The notes below the pieces were generated by a model that worked only from the letters and a program-made list of their open reading frames with translations, was not told the origin of the DNA and did no database searches. The position numbers were made by a program, and so were the translations under genes. Shown piece after piece: positions 15,583-23,045 of a stretch of DNA of 26,817 bases; position 1 is the first letter of the stretch, and each line of letters starts with the position of its first letter. Source of the DNA: CAZFAT01 sp964517075 (lineage in GTDB: Bacteria; Acidobacteriota; Vicinamibacteria; Vicinamibacterales; SCN-69-37). The stretch is from positions 1-26,817 of the forward strand of contig CAZFAT010000380.1 of assembly GCA_964517075.1 (NCBI GenBank). The letters run 5' to 3'.

Positions 15583-16167
15583 TCAGACCCCACCCATCAG
15601 CGGAATCCGCCGGCCTTTCCGACAGTGACTCAGCAGCGTCGCGAAGCGTGATGCGCGCGTGGCCTCCCGCTTGGCGCTCATGATCCAGAAAGTCATCAGG
15701 CGCCGGTAGCCCGGCGGCAACCCCTCGTAGTACGCCCAGGCTTTCTTCGCCGCGCGGAACTCGCGGAGAAACGCCGGGTCGAGCGCGAGCGGCGCCGACT
15801 GGAAGGAATAGCGCGCCTTCTGACCGGCCCACTTCTCGAAGGCGGCCTGACCCGAGGCCTGGACCCGGCCCGCGGCCTTCAGTTCGCCGAACCGCTTGAC
15901 GTTGATCTCGCTCCAGCGGCTGCCCGGCCGTCTGATCGTGAAGCGCTGCAGGAAACTGTCCTCGTCGTACGATCGCCGCACGCCGTCGATCCAGCCGAAG
16001 CAGAGCGCCTCGTCGAGCGCCTCACGGTATCCAATCCCGCGGGTCCTGGCGTGCACCTTGAAGAGCCGCATAATCAGCTCTCGCTTGGTCGCGTGATGGC
16101 GCACGAGCCAGGACCGGAAGGCCTCGAGCGACGCAAAGGCCTTCGGCGCGGGAGGCCTGCCGGGCAC
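15583..16167 (-). CDS. YdeI/OmpD-associated family protein
   Basis: The 194-residue protein carries the family pattern: FRSWLVRHHATKRELI, YREALDEALCFGWIDGVRR, the FTIRRPGSRWSEINVKR segment and the C-terminal PPGYRRLMTFWIMSAKREATRASRF (its two halves together). Such proteins are cytosolic and usually described as bacteriocin-protection or YdeI-like, with no firm biochemical role. It starts at GTG one base after the VOC stop codon, so the two are probably translationally coupled. The KefG-type gene follows after 39 bp on the same strand. Confidence 0.88.
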   Translation of the reverse strand: MPGRPPAPKAFASLEAFRSWLVRHHATKRELIMRLFKVHARTRGIGYREALDEALCFGWIDGVRRSYDEDSFLQRFTIRRPGSRWSEINVKRFGELKAAGRVQASGQAAFEKWAGQKARYSFQSAPLALDPAFLREFRAAKKAWAYYEGLPPGYRRLMTFWIMSAKREATRASRFATLLSHCRKGRRIPLMGGV

Positions 16168-16168
16168 G

Positions 16169-16660
16169 TTACTTCCACGCCTCCATCGCCTTGCGCGCGG
16201 GTGCGCCGGGCGGCAGTTCGCTGAACTCGAGCCGGTTGCCGTCGGGATCGGCCACGGACACCGTCAGCGATCCGCTGCCAATCGTCCGCGGTGTCCCAAC
16301 ATTCAGACCCCGCTCTTTCAGCCGCGCGGCAACCGCCTGGACATCGTCGACGTGCACGCCGAAGTGGGTGAAGCCCGGCTGCCGGTTCGCGCCGGCCGGC
16401 ATCAGCTCGATGAAGGTGCTCCGGCTCGCCTGCAGGTAGGTCAGCGTCGGCTGGCCGCTGCTGTTGCGGTTCGAGAAGGCTTCGCCGAACCCGAGCGTCT
16501 CCGTGTAGAACTTCAGCATCTCATCGTATTTGCCGGTGGCGAACGCGAGGTGGTTGATGCCGTTCATGCCGGGCAGCCGGCGATCCTGCGCGTCGCCGGT
16601 GCGTACGGCCAGGCCGATCAGCAGACCAAGGACGAAGATGAAGGGGGTTTGGAGCGTCAT
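16169..16660 (-). CDS. VOC (glyoxalase/bleomycin-resistance) family protein, exported or membrane-anchored
   Basis: The 163-residue protein starts at ATG 16660; a longer upstream start would place a non-hydrophobic extension before the signal segment. Residues 1-24 are hydrophobic (TLQTPFIFVLGLLIGLAVRT). The VOC domain follows with metal ligands H37 (NHLAF), E85 (FIELM), H99 (FTHFGVHV) and E145 (RLEFSE), in the order seen in glyoxalase I-like enzymes. An exported single-domain VOC protein may dimerise to bind a metal and a small substrate. It is divergent from the LamG-like gene with 26 bp between the starts, and no Shine-Dalgarno is visible. Confidence 0.87.
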   Translation of the reverse strand: MTLQTPFIFVLGLLIGLAVRTGDAQDRRLPGMNGINHLAFATGKYDEMLKFYTETLGFGEAFSNRNSSGQPTLTYLQASRSTFIELMPAGANRQPGFTHFGVHVDDVQAVAARLKERGLNVGTPRTIGSGSLTVSVADPDGNRLEFSELPPGAPARKAMEAWK

Positions 16661-16686
16661 GGGATTAGAATAAGCTTCCACGCCAC

Positions 16687-17403
16687 ATGAGGTCAGGTAG
16701 AGTGTCCGGCATCGCACTGTTCTGGCTAGCCGTGTGCGTCCCCGTTATGCTGGCCCAAACGCCCGACCAGATCGTGTGGACCTTCGATCGCCTCGACGGG
16801 ATTGGCGGGTTCAAGACGACCGTCGAGGGCGGGCCGAAGGTCGTGGACACGCCGCTCGGCACAGCCATCGAGTTCGACGGCGTGGACGACGCCGTCTGGA
16901 TCGAGAAGCACCCGCTGGCCGGTGCGTCGACCTTCACGTTCGAGGCGATCTTCCGGCCTGATGGCGGCGTGTTCGAGCAGCGCTGGTTTCACCTCGCCGA
17001 GCGGGACCCGAAAACCGGGCTGCTGGCGTCGGCCGACCATCCGGCGACGGGCCAGGATGCCAACCCGCGCTTCCTGTTCGAGCTCCGCACCGTCGGCACC
17101 AACTGGTATCTCGACTCCTTCGTCAACGGACCCGGCTACAACCGCGCGCTCATGTTCAAGGACAAGCTGCACCCGGTCGGGCAGTGGTACCACGTGGCGC
17201 AGACCTACGACGGCAAGACGTTCCGCAGCTACGTGAACGGCGTGCTGCAGGGACAGGCGGAGATTGCGTTCACGCCGCAGGGCGAAGGTGCCGCATCACT
17301 TGGCACGCGCATCAATCGCCGCAACTACTTCAAGGGCGCGATTCGGCTGGCGCGCTTTTCGCGGCGCGCGCTCACTCCCGATCAGTTCCTGACGCTGAAG
17401 TAG
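16687..17403 (+). CDS. Exported LamG-like (concanavalin-like) domain protein
   Basis: The 238-residue protein has a signal peptide ending near VMLAQ (about 23) and a LamG/concanavalin-type jelly roll: AIEFDGVDDAVWIEKHP, STFTFEAIFRPDGG, HVAQTYDGKTFRSYVNGVLQ (20) and a closing FKGAIRLARFSRRALTPDQF. Such domains bind sugars or act as carbohydrate-related modules in Bacteroidota and Acidobacteriota proteins. No catalytic motif is seen. It precedes the MFS transporter on the same strand by 34 bp, suggesting a binding or uptake role, but this is inference. Confidence 0.87.
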   Translation: MRSGRVSGIALFWLAVCVPVMLAQTPDQIVWTFDRLDGIGGFKTTVEGGPKVVDTPLGTAIEFDGVDDAVWIEKHPLAGASTFTFEAIFRPDGGVFEQRWFHLAERDPKTGLLASADHPATGQDANPRFLFELRTVGTNWYLDSFVNGPGYNRALMFKDKLHPVGQWYHVAQTYDGKTFRSYVNGVLQGQAEIAFTPQGEGAASLGTRINRRNYFKGAIRLARFSRRALTPDQFLTLK

Positions 17404-17437
17404 GGCGCGTGACGATCGCTCGACCGGGACGCTCCAC

Positions 17438-18772
17438 GTGACCACGCGCCCCGTTCGCCACCTGCGCTGGTACATCGGCGGCCTGCTCTTCCTCTCGACC
17501 GTCGTCAACTACCTCGATCGCCAGACGCTCAGTGTGCTCGGGCCGTACCTGAAGACCGAGTACACCTGGAGTAATTTCGATTTCGCCCTCATCATCATCT
17601 CGTTCCGGGTTGCGTACTCGCTCGGCCAGACCGGATCGGGGCCGCTGCTCGATCGGATCGGCACGCGGCTCGGCCTGACCCTGTCGGTCACCTGGTATTC
17701 GGTGGTGGCCATGGCGACGTCGCTCGCCACCGGACTGAAATCCTTCTGTGCGTTCCGGTTCATGCTCGGACTGGGCGAGTCGGCCAACTGGCCTGGCGCG
17801 ACCAAAGCGGTGGCGGAATGGTTTCCGCGGCGCGAGAGCGGGTGGGCGGTCGCGCTCTTCGACAGCGGATCCTCCATCGGCGCGGCGATCGCCCCACTGC
17901 TCGTCCTGACACTCTTCCACGCCTTCGGCACCTGGCGGCCCGTGTTCCTCATCGTCGGCGCGCTGGGTTTCCTGTGGCTGCTGCTGTTCCGATGGATCTA
18001 CCACCCGCCAGAAACGCATCCGTGGATCTCCGATGAGGAGCGGCGGCTGATTCTGGAGGATCGCCAGGGCGACGCCGATGTGCAAACCGGCCGCGTGGCG
18101 GCGACCGGCATCGGTGCCGCCGCGTCGCCCGCTCCCGCGAGAACGAGGCTCCGCTACAGCGAGCTCATCCGTCTGCCGCAGACCTGGGGCATCGTGATCG
18201 GGAAAGGCCTGACGGATCCGGTCTGGTTCTTCATCACCGACTGGTTCGCGATTTTTCTGGCGGCGCGCGGGTTTCCACTCGAGCAGAGCCTGCTCGCGTT
18301 CTGGGTGCCCTTCCTCGCGGCCGATGCGGGTAATTTCCTCGGCGGCGGCCTGTCAAGCGCACTCATCAAGCGCGGCGTGTCGGTGGGCGCCGCGCGCAAG
18401 TGGATTGTGGCCATCGGCGGCCTCGGCATGAGCTGCCTCGCGTTCACCGTCGCGATCGACACCTTGCCGCTGCTGACGCTGGTCTTTGCCATCGCCACGT
18501 GCGCGTACGCGGCCGTGTCGACGATGATCCTGAATCTGCCGGCGGACGTGTACTGGCCGGAGTCGGTGGCGACGGTCAGTGGCCTGGGCGGCGCGGGCGC
18601 GGGCGTCGGAACCATCGCCGCGACGCTCCTGACCGGCGTCATCGCGGATCGCTATTCCTTCGAGCCGATCCTCGTCATCGCCAGCATCGTGCCATTGCTG
18701 GCCGTGGTCGCCGTGCTGACGCTCGTGCGGAACAACGACGCCACACGCCGAGGCGCGCTGCGCCCGATCTGA
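17438..18772 (+). CDS. MFS transporter, ACS (anion:cation symporter) family, ExuT-like
   Basis: The 444-residue polytopic protein has about twelve hydrophobic helices. Family marks are NYLDRQTLS (24-32), loop motif GPLLDRIGTR (69-78) and FRFMLGLGESANWPGATKAV (20), which is the hexuronate/galactonate/tartrate branch of the ACS family. These import organic anions such as sugar acids with H+. It starts at GTG without a clear ribosome-binding site. The cargo could be a sugar acid handled by the catabolic cluster at 6439-10783 or by the lactonase-like protein at 21750, both inference. Confidence 0.9.
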   Translation: MTTRPVRHLRWYIGGLLFLSTVVNYLDRQTLSVLGPYLKTEYTWSNFDFALIIISFRVAYSLGQTGSGPLLDRIGTRLGLTLSVTWYSVVAMATSLATGLKSFCAFRFMLGLGESANWPGATKAVAEWFPRRESGWAVALFDSGSSIGAAIAPLLVLTLFHAFGTWRPVFLIVGALGFLWLLLFRWIYHPPETHPWISDEERRLILEDRQGDADVQTGRVAATGIGAAASPAPARTRLRYSELIRLPQTWGIVIGKGLTDPVWFFITDWFAIFLAARGFPLEQSLLAFWVPFLAADAGNFLGGGLSSALIKRGVSVGAARKWIVAIGGLGMSCLAFTVAIDTLPLLTLVFAIATCAYAAVSTMILNLPADVYWPESVATVSGLGGAGAGVGTIAATLLTGVIADRYSFEPILVIASIVPLLAVVAVLTLVRNNDATRRGALRPI

Positions 18773-18842
18773 CACTGCAACGCCCCTGACACACTGACCA
18801 CGAGTTGTCCACATCCCTCGCGTAAGGGTAGGGTCAGTTTGC

Positions 18843-18863
18843 ATAACGCCCGCGCGGGCTTAT
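18843..18863. terminator. Palindromic hairpin between convergent genes
   Basis: A perfect 12-bp palindrome (gcccgcgcgggc, 18848-18859) is flanked by ataa and ttat, which extend the stem after one unpaired base. It sits 70 bp after the MFS stop and directly after the TAA of the small minus-strand gene, as expected for a shared bidirectional terminator. There is no long T-tract. Confidence 0.5.
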
Positions 18864-19045
18864 CTTCTAAGGCCTCGCAGCAACACCCACAGCGCGGTCA
18901 CTGGCGCCACGATGAACAAGGTCGCCGTCGGCACATCCCAGACGCTGAATCCGAGCTGTAGCCGATGGCCGATCATGAGCAACGCCAAGATCAGCAGGGC
19001 CACATTGAAGATCACCGCGAGCGTACGGAGAAAGTCATCACTCAT
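18860..19045 (-). CDS. Small two-helix membrane protein
   Basis: The 61-residue protein has two hydrophobic segments (about 8-26 and 36-57) separated by a short loop (HRLQLGFSVWDVP), and a basic C-terminus. No family is recognised. Support comes from its position: a TATACT -10-like hexamer and a 15-base palindrome lie upstream, and a hairpin follows the stop. There is no clear Shine-Dalgarno before the ATG, which lowers confidence. Confidence 0.55.
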   Translation of the reverse strand: MSDDFLRTLAVIFNVALLILALLMIGHRLQLGFSVWDVPTATLFIVAPVTALWVLLRGLRR

Positions 19046-19070
19046 CGCGGCCGCCGGCCGGGATTTTACC

Positions 19071-19085
19071 GTTCAGAGTCTGAAC
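19071..19085. promoter_or_regulatory. Palindromic operator-like site
   Basis: gttcaga-g-tctgaac is a perfect 7-bp dyad with a one-base centre, 25 bp upstream of the ATG at 19045. On the minus strand it falls just downstream of the TATACT hexamer, the classical place for repressor binding or for a 5' mRNA hairpin. The binding protein is unknown. Confidence 0.45.
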
Positions 19086-19093
19086 TTGGGTAG

Positions 19094-19099
19094 AGTATA
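19094..19099 (-). promoter_or_regulatory. -10-like hexamer TATACT for the small membrane protein
   Basis: On the minus strand TATACT matches five of six consensus bases, and the predicted start of transcription falls next to the 19071-19085 palindrome. No convincing -35 is seen at 16-18 bp. The plus strand of the same stretch offers TAGAGT (19091-19096), so direction is uncertain. Confidence 0.35.
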
Positions 19100-19314
19100 A
19101 CCCAGCGCGCGGCGTCGCTAAGCGAAGCTGTACGTAGAAACGCCGGACGCGGGGCCGGCCTGGCAAGCCTGATCGGGGCGCCGCCGCAACGCCCCGCTCC
19201 GAGGGGCACGGGTGCGCCACCGCCTCCACCGTCTTCCTTCCCTCCCAACCGCGAGATTCGCGAGGGCGACCAACCAAAGCGGCAGACCTGAACTGCTTTC
19301 ATCATCCCGGCCCA

Positions 19315-19413
19315 TCAGAGCGAGCGATCCGACGGACTCAACGCGTCGATCTGGGCCAGCACCTGGTCCCTCGACTGCAGAGTCACTCGGAGGCGCGCGG
19401 TTTCCAGGATCAT
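19315..19413 (-). pseudogene. GNAT acetyltransferase-like N-terminal fragment
   Basis: A 32-codon stretch from ATG at 19413 reads MILETARLRVTLQSRDQVL and then AQIDALSPSDRSL before a stop. The opening (I-L-E-T-x-R-L-R-V) and DALSPSDR resemble the start of GNAT-type N-acetyltransferases. No acetyl-CoA-binding motif or continuation is found in other frames downstream, so it appears to be a truncated remnant. The match is short and chance is possible. Confidence 0.35.
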
Positions 19414-19532
19414 GCGCTGACTGACGACGCCACGACCTGCTCTACTCCCGGCCGCGCAGTGAGGCGACGAGTGGGAGTCGTCGCGCCGCGCGCGCGGAGA
19501 GCAACGCGACCGCGGCGCCTCATGGCGGTGGG

Positions 19533-19994
19533 CTACTTTGAATCCGGCGGCTGGTTGTCCTTGCGGCGAATTATGGTCAGGTTCGTTGTGGGCTTGCCCT
19601 GCATCGTCTCTGCGAGTTCGACAACGAGACGCCCCTGCTGATCGACCCACCATAGCTGTGTGGACTGGAGCTTCCTGCCGTCAGGATAGGCGGTTGATTC
19701 GGTGATCCTGACCGTGGAGCCGATCCATTCCGCCCGAGCGACCGAGACGATCTGGCTGCCATGAGATGGGATGGTGTTTGGGGTCTCACTGCCATCCAGC
19801 TTGTAACTGACGGAGTGGTCTGCGCCTTCGGATCCGTGCTGGATTGCCAGCGTGGTCGCGTCATGCTTGACGAGCTGTGTTGAACCGCCCGCGGGACTGA
19901 TCTGCACCCAGCGACCTGAAAAATTCGGCCGCGCCTGGCCTAGAACCGTAAAGGACACTGCCGCTGCGAACGTCGCCGCGAGAACGAGGCGCAT
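19533..19994 (-). CDS. Exported protein of unknown function
   Basis: The 153-residue protein has a signal peptide ending near VLGQA (about 20-21), then RPNFSGRWV, a motif opening many short exported Acidobacteriota proteins. The rest is predicted beta-rich (TTLAIQHGSEGAD, SVSYKLDGSETPN, LWWVDQQGRLVVEL), like a small lipocalin-type barrel, though that fold is a guess. An AGGAG sits about five bases before the ATG, supporting the start. No enzymatic motif is seen. Confidence 0.8.
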   Translation of the reverse strand: MRLVLAATFAAAVSFTVLGQARPNFSGRWVQISPAGGSTQLVKHDATTLAIQHGSEGADHSVSYKLDGSETPNTIPSHGSQIVSVARAEWIGSTVRITESTAYPDGRKLQSTQLWWVDQQGRLVVELAETMQGKPTTNLTIIRRKDNQPPDSK

Positions 19995-20280
19995 CGGGCT
20001 CCTTTGATTGCGAAATGACGAGGGATGTCCGGATTGTAGCAGCTACGCGGCTTCTTTCTCGGACCTCGTGCTGGCCAGCGGCGTCGAATTCGCGAGGACG
20101 CCGGGCGCACCCAGTATCCGGCGAGAATTCGGCCGCCAGGGCTGGCGCATCCGCCCAGTGCCCAACGACGGCCCAGCCGATCGATTGTGAAAGGGCCGAC
20201 TCGACCGCCTCCGCTGACGCTCGGCGGTCCGCCGAAGCCTCGCGAAGGCGGAAGGTCAGCCCCTCCACTCCAACCGGTGG
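19995..20280. other. Intergenic stretch with palindromes, no gene supported
   Basis: This 286-base gap lies upstream of the exported protein at 19533-19994 and downstream of the amidohydrolase at 20281. It is rich in inverted repeats, including the cluster at 20205-20260. The open frames across it show no family pattern, signal or ribosome-binding site, so I regard them as chance. Confidence 0.5.
20205..20260. repeat. REP-like palindrome cluster
   Basis: A hairpin tcggcgg-t-ccgccga (20221-20235) is embedded between outer pairs ccgcct (20205-20210)/aggcgg (20246-20251) and gctgac (20213-20218)/gtcagc (20255-20260). It lies 20-76 bases past the amidohydrolase stop, where a REP-type or transcript-end structure is expected. 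It differs in sequence from the 9909-10002 element. Confidence 0.55.
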
Positions 20281-21678
20281 CTACTTGCGCGCCGCGCGCT
20301 GCCGTTCGATCGACGCGCGTAGCGTGGGCAGGTACTTCAGCGCGTTCTCGTAATAGATCTTGCGCAGTACCTCGTCGGGCAGCGAGACGCCGGAGATGTT
20401 CCAGCGGCCGTGGCCGGGCGAGCCGCCGGGCAATCGAATCTGCGCCGGATGTTCGAAGTACTCGTCATAGGTCTCGAGATAGCGGAAGTGCGGGTTCCAG
20501 AACGTGTCCGGGTCGCTGTTGCCTCGTCCGTCCGTTCCGAACAGCACGCGGTCTTGGTATTTGATGAGGAAGTCGCGCCACAGGCGCGGCGCGCGCCCCA
20601 GATCCTGCACCGCGGCGGACATCTCGACTTGGGCGTTCGGATACGTGTCCAGGAACTTCGCCAGCATGGCGGGGTCGTAGTACAGCATCGCCATGTGCGC
20701 GTTCACGAAGTTGGTGTTCGGGTGCTTGCGGTGCATGTTCTCGCGCGCCCGCTCGATCACCTCGGGTTTCGGCCCCGTCTTGTAGAGGTTGCCCGACTCG
20801 TCGCCGGGCTGGTGCCAGAGGCCGGCCTCGTAGCGCTCGTTCTTCGCACTGACGGGATAGAAGCGGCCGATCGAGTCGCTCGTGTGAATCATCACGGGCT
20901 TCTTGTACTTCGCGGCCATCGCCCAGACGGCATCGAGGCGCGGATCGTCGGCCTGGATGAAGCTGCCATCGGGGTTCTGGACACCCTGGCCCAGTTGCTT
21001 GGACACCTTCATGCCCATCGCGCCGTTCTTGAAGCCGCGCTCCATGAGCGCCGCGAACCGCTCGGACCAGCCGGGCTCGTTGATGCCCGTCCCGCTGAAG
21101 GTTATGAAGTTCGCCACGCGATCCCGATACGGCTCGCCCGCTTTGAGCACGGCGTCCAGTTGGTCGCCGGTCCCCCCGTTGAGATTCACCACGGCGCCGA
21201 CGCCGACCGCGTCAAGCGACTTGACGACGGCCTCGTACTGCTCGCGCGTGGTCAACGACCCCGTGTGGTTGTGGAAGTCGATCGCCGGATACTTCGCGCG
21301 GGTGATGTTCGTGCGCGGGAGCCGAAGCAGGGTCGCCGGAATCCAGGGCACCTCGATGCCGTCCGGCTTCCAGCCCGGGGGCGGCGCGAGCGCCTCCATC
21401 GGCGGCATTTCCGGCACCCACGTGGCGCCCTCCTTCGTGCCCGCCGGCGCTCGGAGAATCGCCCACGGTGGGGTCTCCGCACCGCGCCCACGGCCGGCGC
21501 CCTGGCCAGCCGCCCCACCGCCGCGACGGCCCTGCCCGCGACCCGCGGGCTGATCGGCGGGGGCCGGTGTCTGGGACACCTGAGGAGACGCGGCCGGCGC
21601 CTGGGTAGCGCCGGTCTCTATCGAAAGGGCCACCAATCCAACGATGGCCAGCGACGTGTAAAGAGATGACGGGCGCAT
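20281..21678 (-). CDS. Exported amidohydrolase-2 family protein
   Basis: The 465-residue protein starts at ATG 21678 behind a very strong GAAGGAGG. A signal peptide (about 1-25) is followed by a Gly/Arg-rich tract at 45-67 (GRGQGRRGGG...GRGRG), then the amidohydrolase-2 barrel: H136 and H138 in DFHNHTG, a possible K224 in MGMKVSK, H265 in MIHTSD, H328 in VNAHMA and D383 in FGTDG. This family includes decarboxylases and lactonases of aromatic and sugar-acid derivatives. It follows the gluconolactonase-like gene by 71 bp on the same strand, so a shared pathway is plausible. The substrate is unknown. Confidence 0.9.
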   Translation of the reverse strand: MRPSSLYTSLAIVGLVALSIETGATQAPAASPQVSQTPAPADQPAGRGQGRRGGGAAGQGAGRGRGAETPPWAILRAPAGTKEGATWVPEMPPMEALAPPPGWKPDGIEVPWIPATLLRLPRTNITRAKYPAIDFHNHTGSLTTREQYEAVVKSLDAVGVGAVVNLNGGTGDQLDAVLKAGEPYRDRVANFITFSGTGINEPGWSERFAALMERGFKNGAMGMKVSKQLGQGVQNPDGSFIQADDPRLDAVWAMAAKYKKPVMIHTSDSIGRFYPVSAKNERYEAGLWHQPGDESGNLYKTGPKPEVIERARENMHRKHPNTNFVNAHMAMLYYDPAMLAKFLDTYPNAQVEMSAAVQDLGRAPRLWRDFLIKYQDRVLFGTDGRGNSDPDTFWNPHFRYLETYDEYFEHPAQIRLPGGSPGHGRWNISGVSLPDEVLRKIYYENALKYLPTLRASIERQRAARK

Positions 21679-21749
21679 AGGCCCTCCTTCATGTAAGGCA
21701 ACCGGACGGCATTGTGGCACACGTGCTCGCACGGACGAAAGGCGGGCGC

Positions 21750-22937
21750 TCAGGCCAGGCCGGCGCCCTGCGTGTTCACGTACAGCGCGTAGATCGACTG
21801 GCTCGCGGCCATGAACAGCCGATTGCGTTTGGGACCGCCGAACGAGAGGTTGCCACAGACTTCCGGCAGGCGAATGCGACCGATGATCTTGCCCTCCGGT
21901 GTCCAGACCGTGACGCCGCTGTAGCCAATCGCGCGGCCGGCGTTGCTCGAGCACCAGACGTTGCCGTTCACATCGCAGCGCACGCCGTCGGGCCCGCACT
22001 TCACCCCGTCGATCATGAAGTCCGAGAAGCGGCGATGGTTCGTGAGGGTGCTCTTCGCCACGTCGAACACGAACATGTCGCCCTGCCCGCCCGGTCCGGT
22101 ATCACCGGGCCCCTTGCCGGTGCTCGCCACGTACAGCCGTGTGAAGTCGGGTGAGAACGCCAGGCCATTGGGATCGGGCACCTGCGCTTCCGTCGCGACC
22201 TCGGTCACGCGCCCGCTGGCGTCCACGCGATACACGCCGTTGGGCAACTCGCGCTTCATCGTGCCGGCCTCGGCGGCCTGACCCACACGCGGGTTCAGCC
22301 GGCCGCCGGGATTGGCCGGACCGCCGGCCGCATCCACCTGACCTTCGTACAGGCTCGCGCCGTACGGCGGGTCGGTGAACCAGTAACTGCCATCGGGATG
22401 CGCGACGACGTCGTTCGGCGCGTTGAACCGCCGGCCGTCGAAGCGCTCCGCGAGCACCGTGATCGATCCATCGTGCTCGTAGCGGACGACGCGGCGCGTG
22501 AGGTGTTCGCACGACAACTGCCGGCCCTGGAAATCGAAGCTGTTGCCGTTGGAGTTGTTCGACGGGTACCGGAACACCGACACGCTCCCGTCGTCTTCCA
22601 GCCAGCGATACTGCCGATTCGTCGGGATGTCGCTGAACAGCAGATACCGGCCCTGGCTGCACCAGGCCGGTCCTTCCGTCCACAGCGCGCCGGTCCAGAG
22701 GCGGGTGATCGCCGCATTCGGCTGGATCAGCGCGCCGAAGGCGGGATCGACGACGACGATATCGGGATCGATGAAGTAAACGGAGGGCGGCGCGTTCGGC
22801 CCGAAATCGCGCGGGGGATTCGTGACCGTGCTCGGTGGCGTGGCCGGCCCCTGGGCGGCGAGTTCCGAACCCGCGGCCGCGCCGACGGCGGCGCCAATCG
22901 ACATCATCAGCTCGCGGCGGGAGAGGGGATGCGCCAT
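21750..22937 (-). CDS. SMP-30/gluconolactonase/LRE-like protein with TAT-type signal
   Basis: The 395-residue protein begins LSRRELMMSIGAAVGAAAG, a twin-arginine-like signal. The six-bladed beta-propeller of the SMP-30 family is supported by E88 in TEGPAW, N175 in NAPNDV, N257 in DPNGLAF and D318 in GPDGVRCD, matching the metal and substrate ligand pattern of gluconolactonases. It should hydrolyse a sugar or other lactone outside the cytoplasm. A GAGGA precedes the ATG by five bases. It is divergent from the PHP-like gene (108 bp between) and is probably cotranscribed with the amidohydrolase. Confidence 0.9.
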   Translation of the reverse strand: MAHPLSRRELMMSIGAAVGAAAGSELAAQGPATPPSTVTNPPRDFGPNAPPSVYFIDPDIVVVDPAFGALIQPNAAITRLWTGALWTEGPAWCSQGRYLLFSDIPTNRQYRWLEDDGSVSVFRYPSNNSNGNSFDFQGRQLSCEHLTRRVVRYEHDGSITVLAERFDGRRFNAPNDVVAHPDGSYWFTDPPYGASLYEGQVDAAGGPANPGGRLNPRVGQAAEAGTMKRELPNGVYRVDASGRVTEVATEAQVPDPNGLAFSPDFTRLYVASTGKGPGDTGPGGQGDMFVFDVAKSTLTNHRRFSDFMIDGVKCGPDGVRCDVNGNVWCSSNAGRAIGYSGVTVWTPEGKIIGRIRLPEVCGNLSFGGPKRNRLFMAASQSIYALYVNTQGAGLA

Positions 22938-23045
22938 GCCGTCCTCGCTTGGGAAAAGGTGAGGGAAGGCTACACCGGGACGGCCCGGATCCGGCTATCC
23001 TTTCGTCGGGTCGGACAGCGCTCAGCCCGAGATCAGGAGGCGCAC

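Larger units (their letters stand above)
19046..19532. other. Region without an intact gene
   Basis: 487 bases separate the two small minus-strand genes. It holds the 19071-19085 palindrome and nearby -10-like hexamer, hairpins tcgct-a-agcga at about 19115-19125 and cggggcg/cgccccg at 19174-19196, and a GNAT-like N-terminal fragment at 19315-19413. I see no complete coding sequence. The mix of fragment and stem-loops suggests an eroded insertion or repeat region. Confidence 0.5.

Noticed and set aside
19046..19315. Possible gene from small minus-strand frames
   Set aside because: They are short, Arg/Pro-rich and without a ribosome-binding site or family pattern.
22398..23045. N-terminal extension of the PHP-like protein by 216 codons
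   Set aside because: It overlaps the opposing gluconolactonase gene and lacks a ribosome-binding site; the ATG at 23046 has AGGAGG and a signal peptide.
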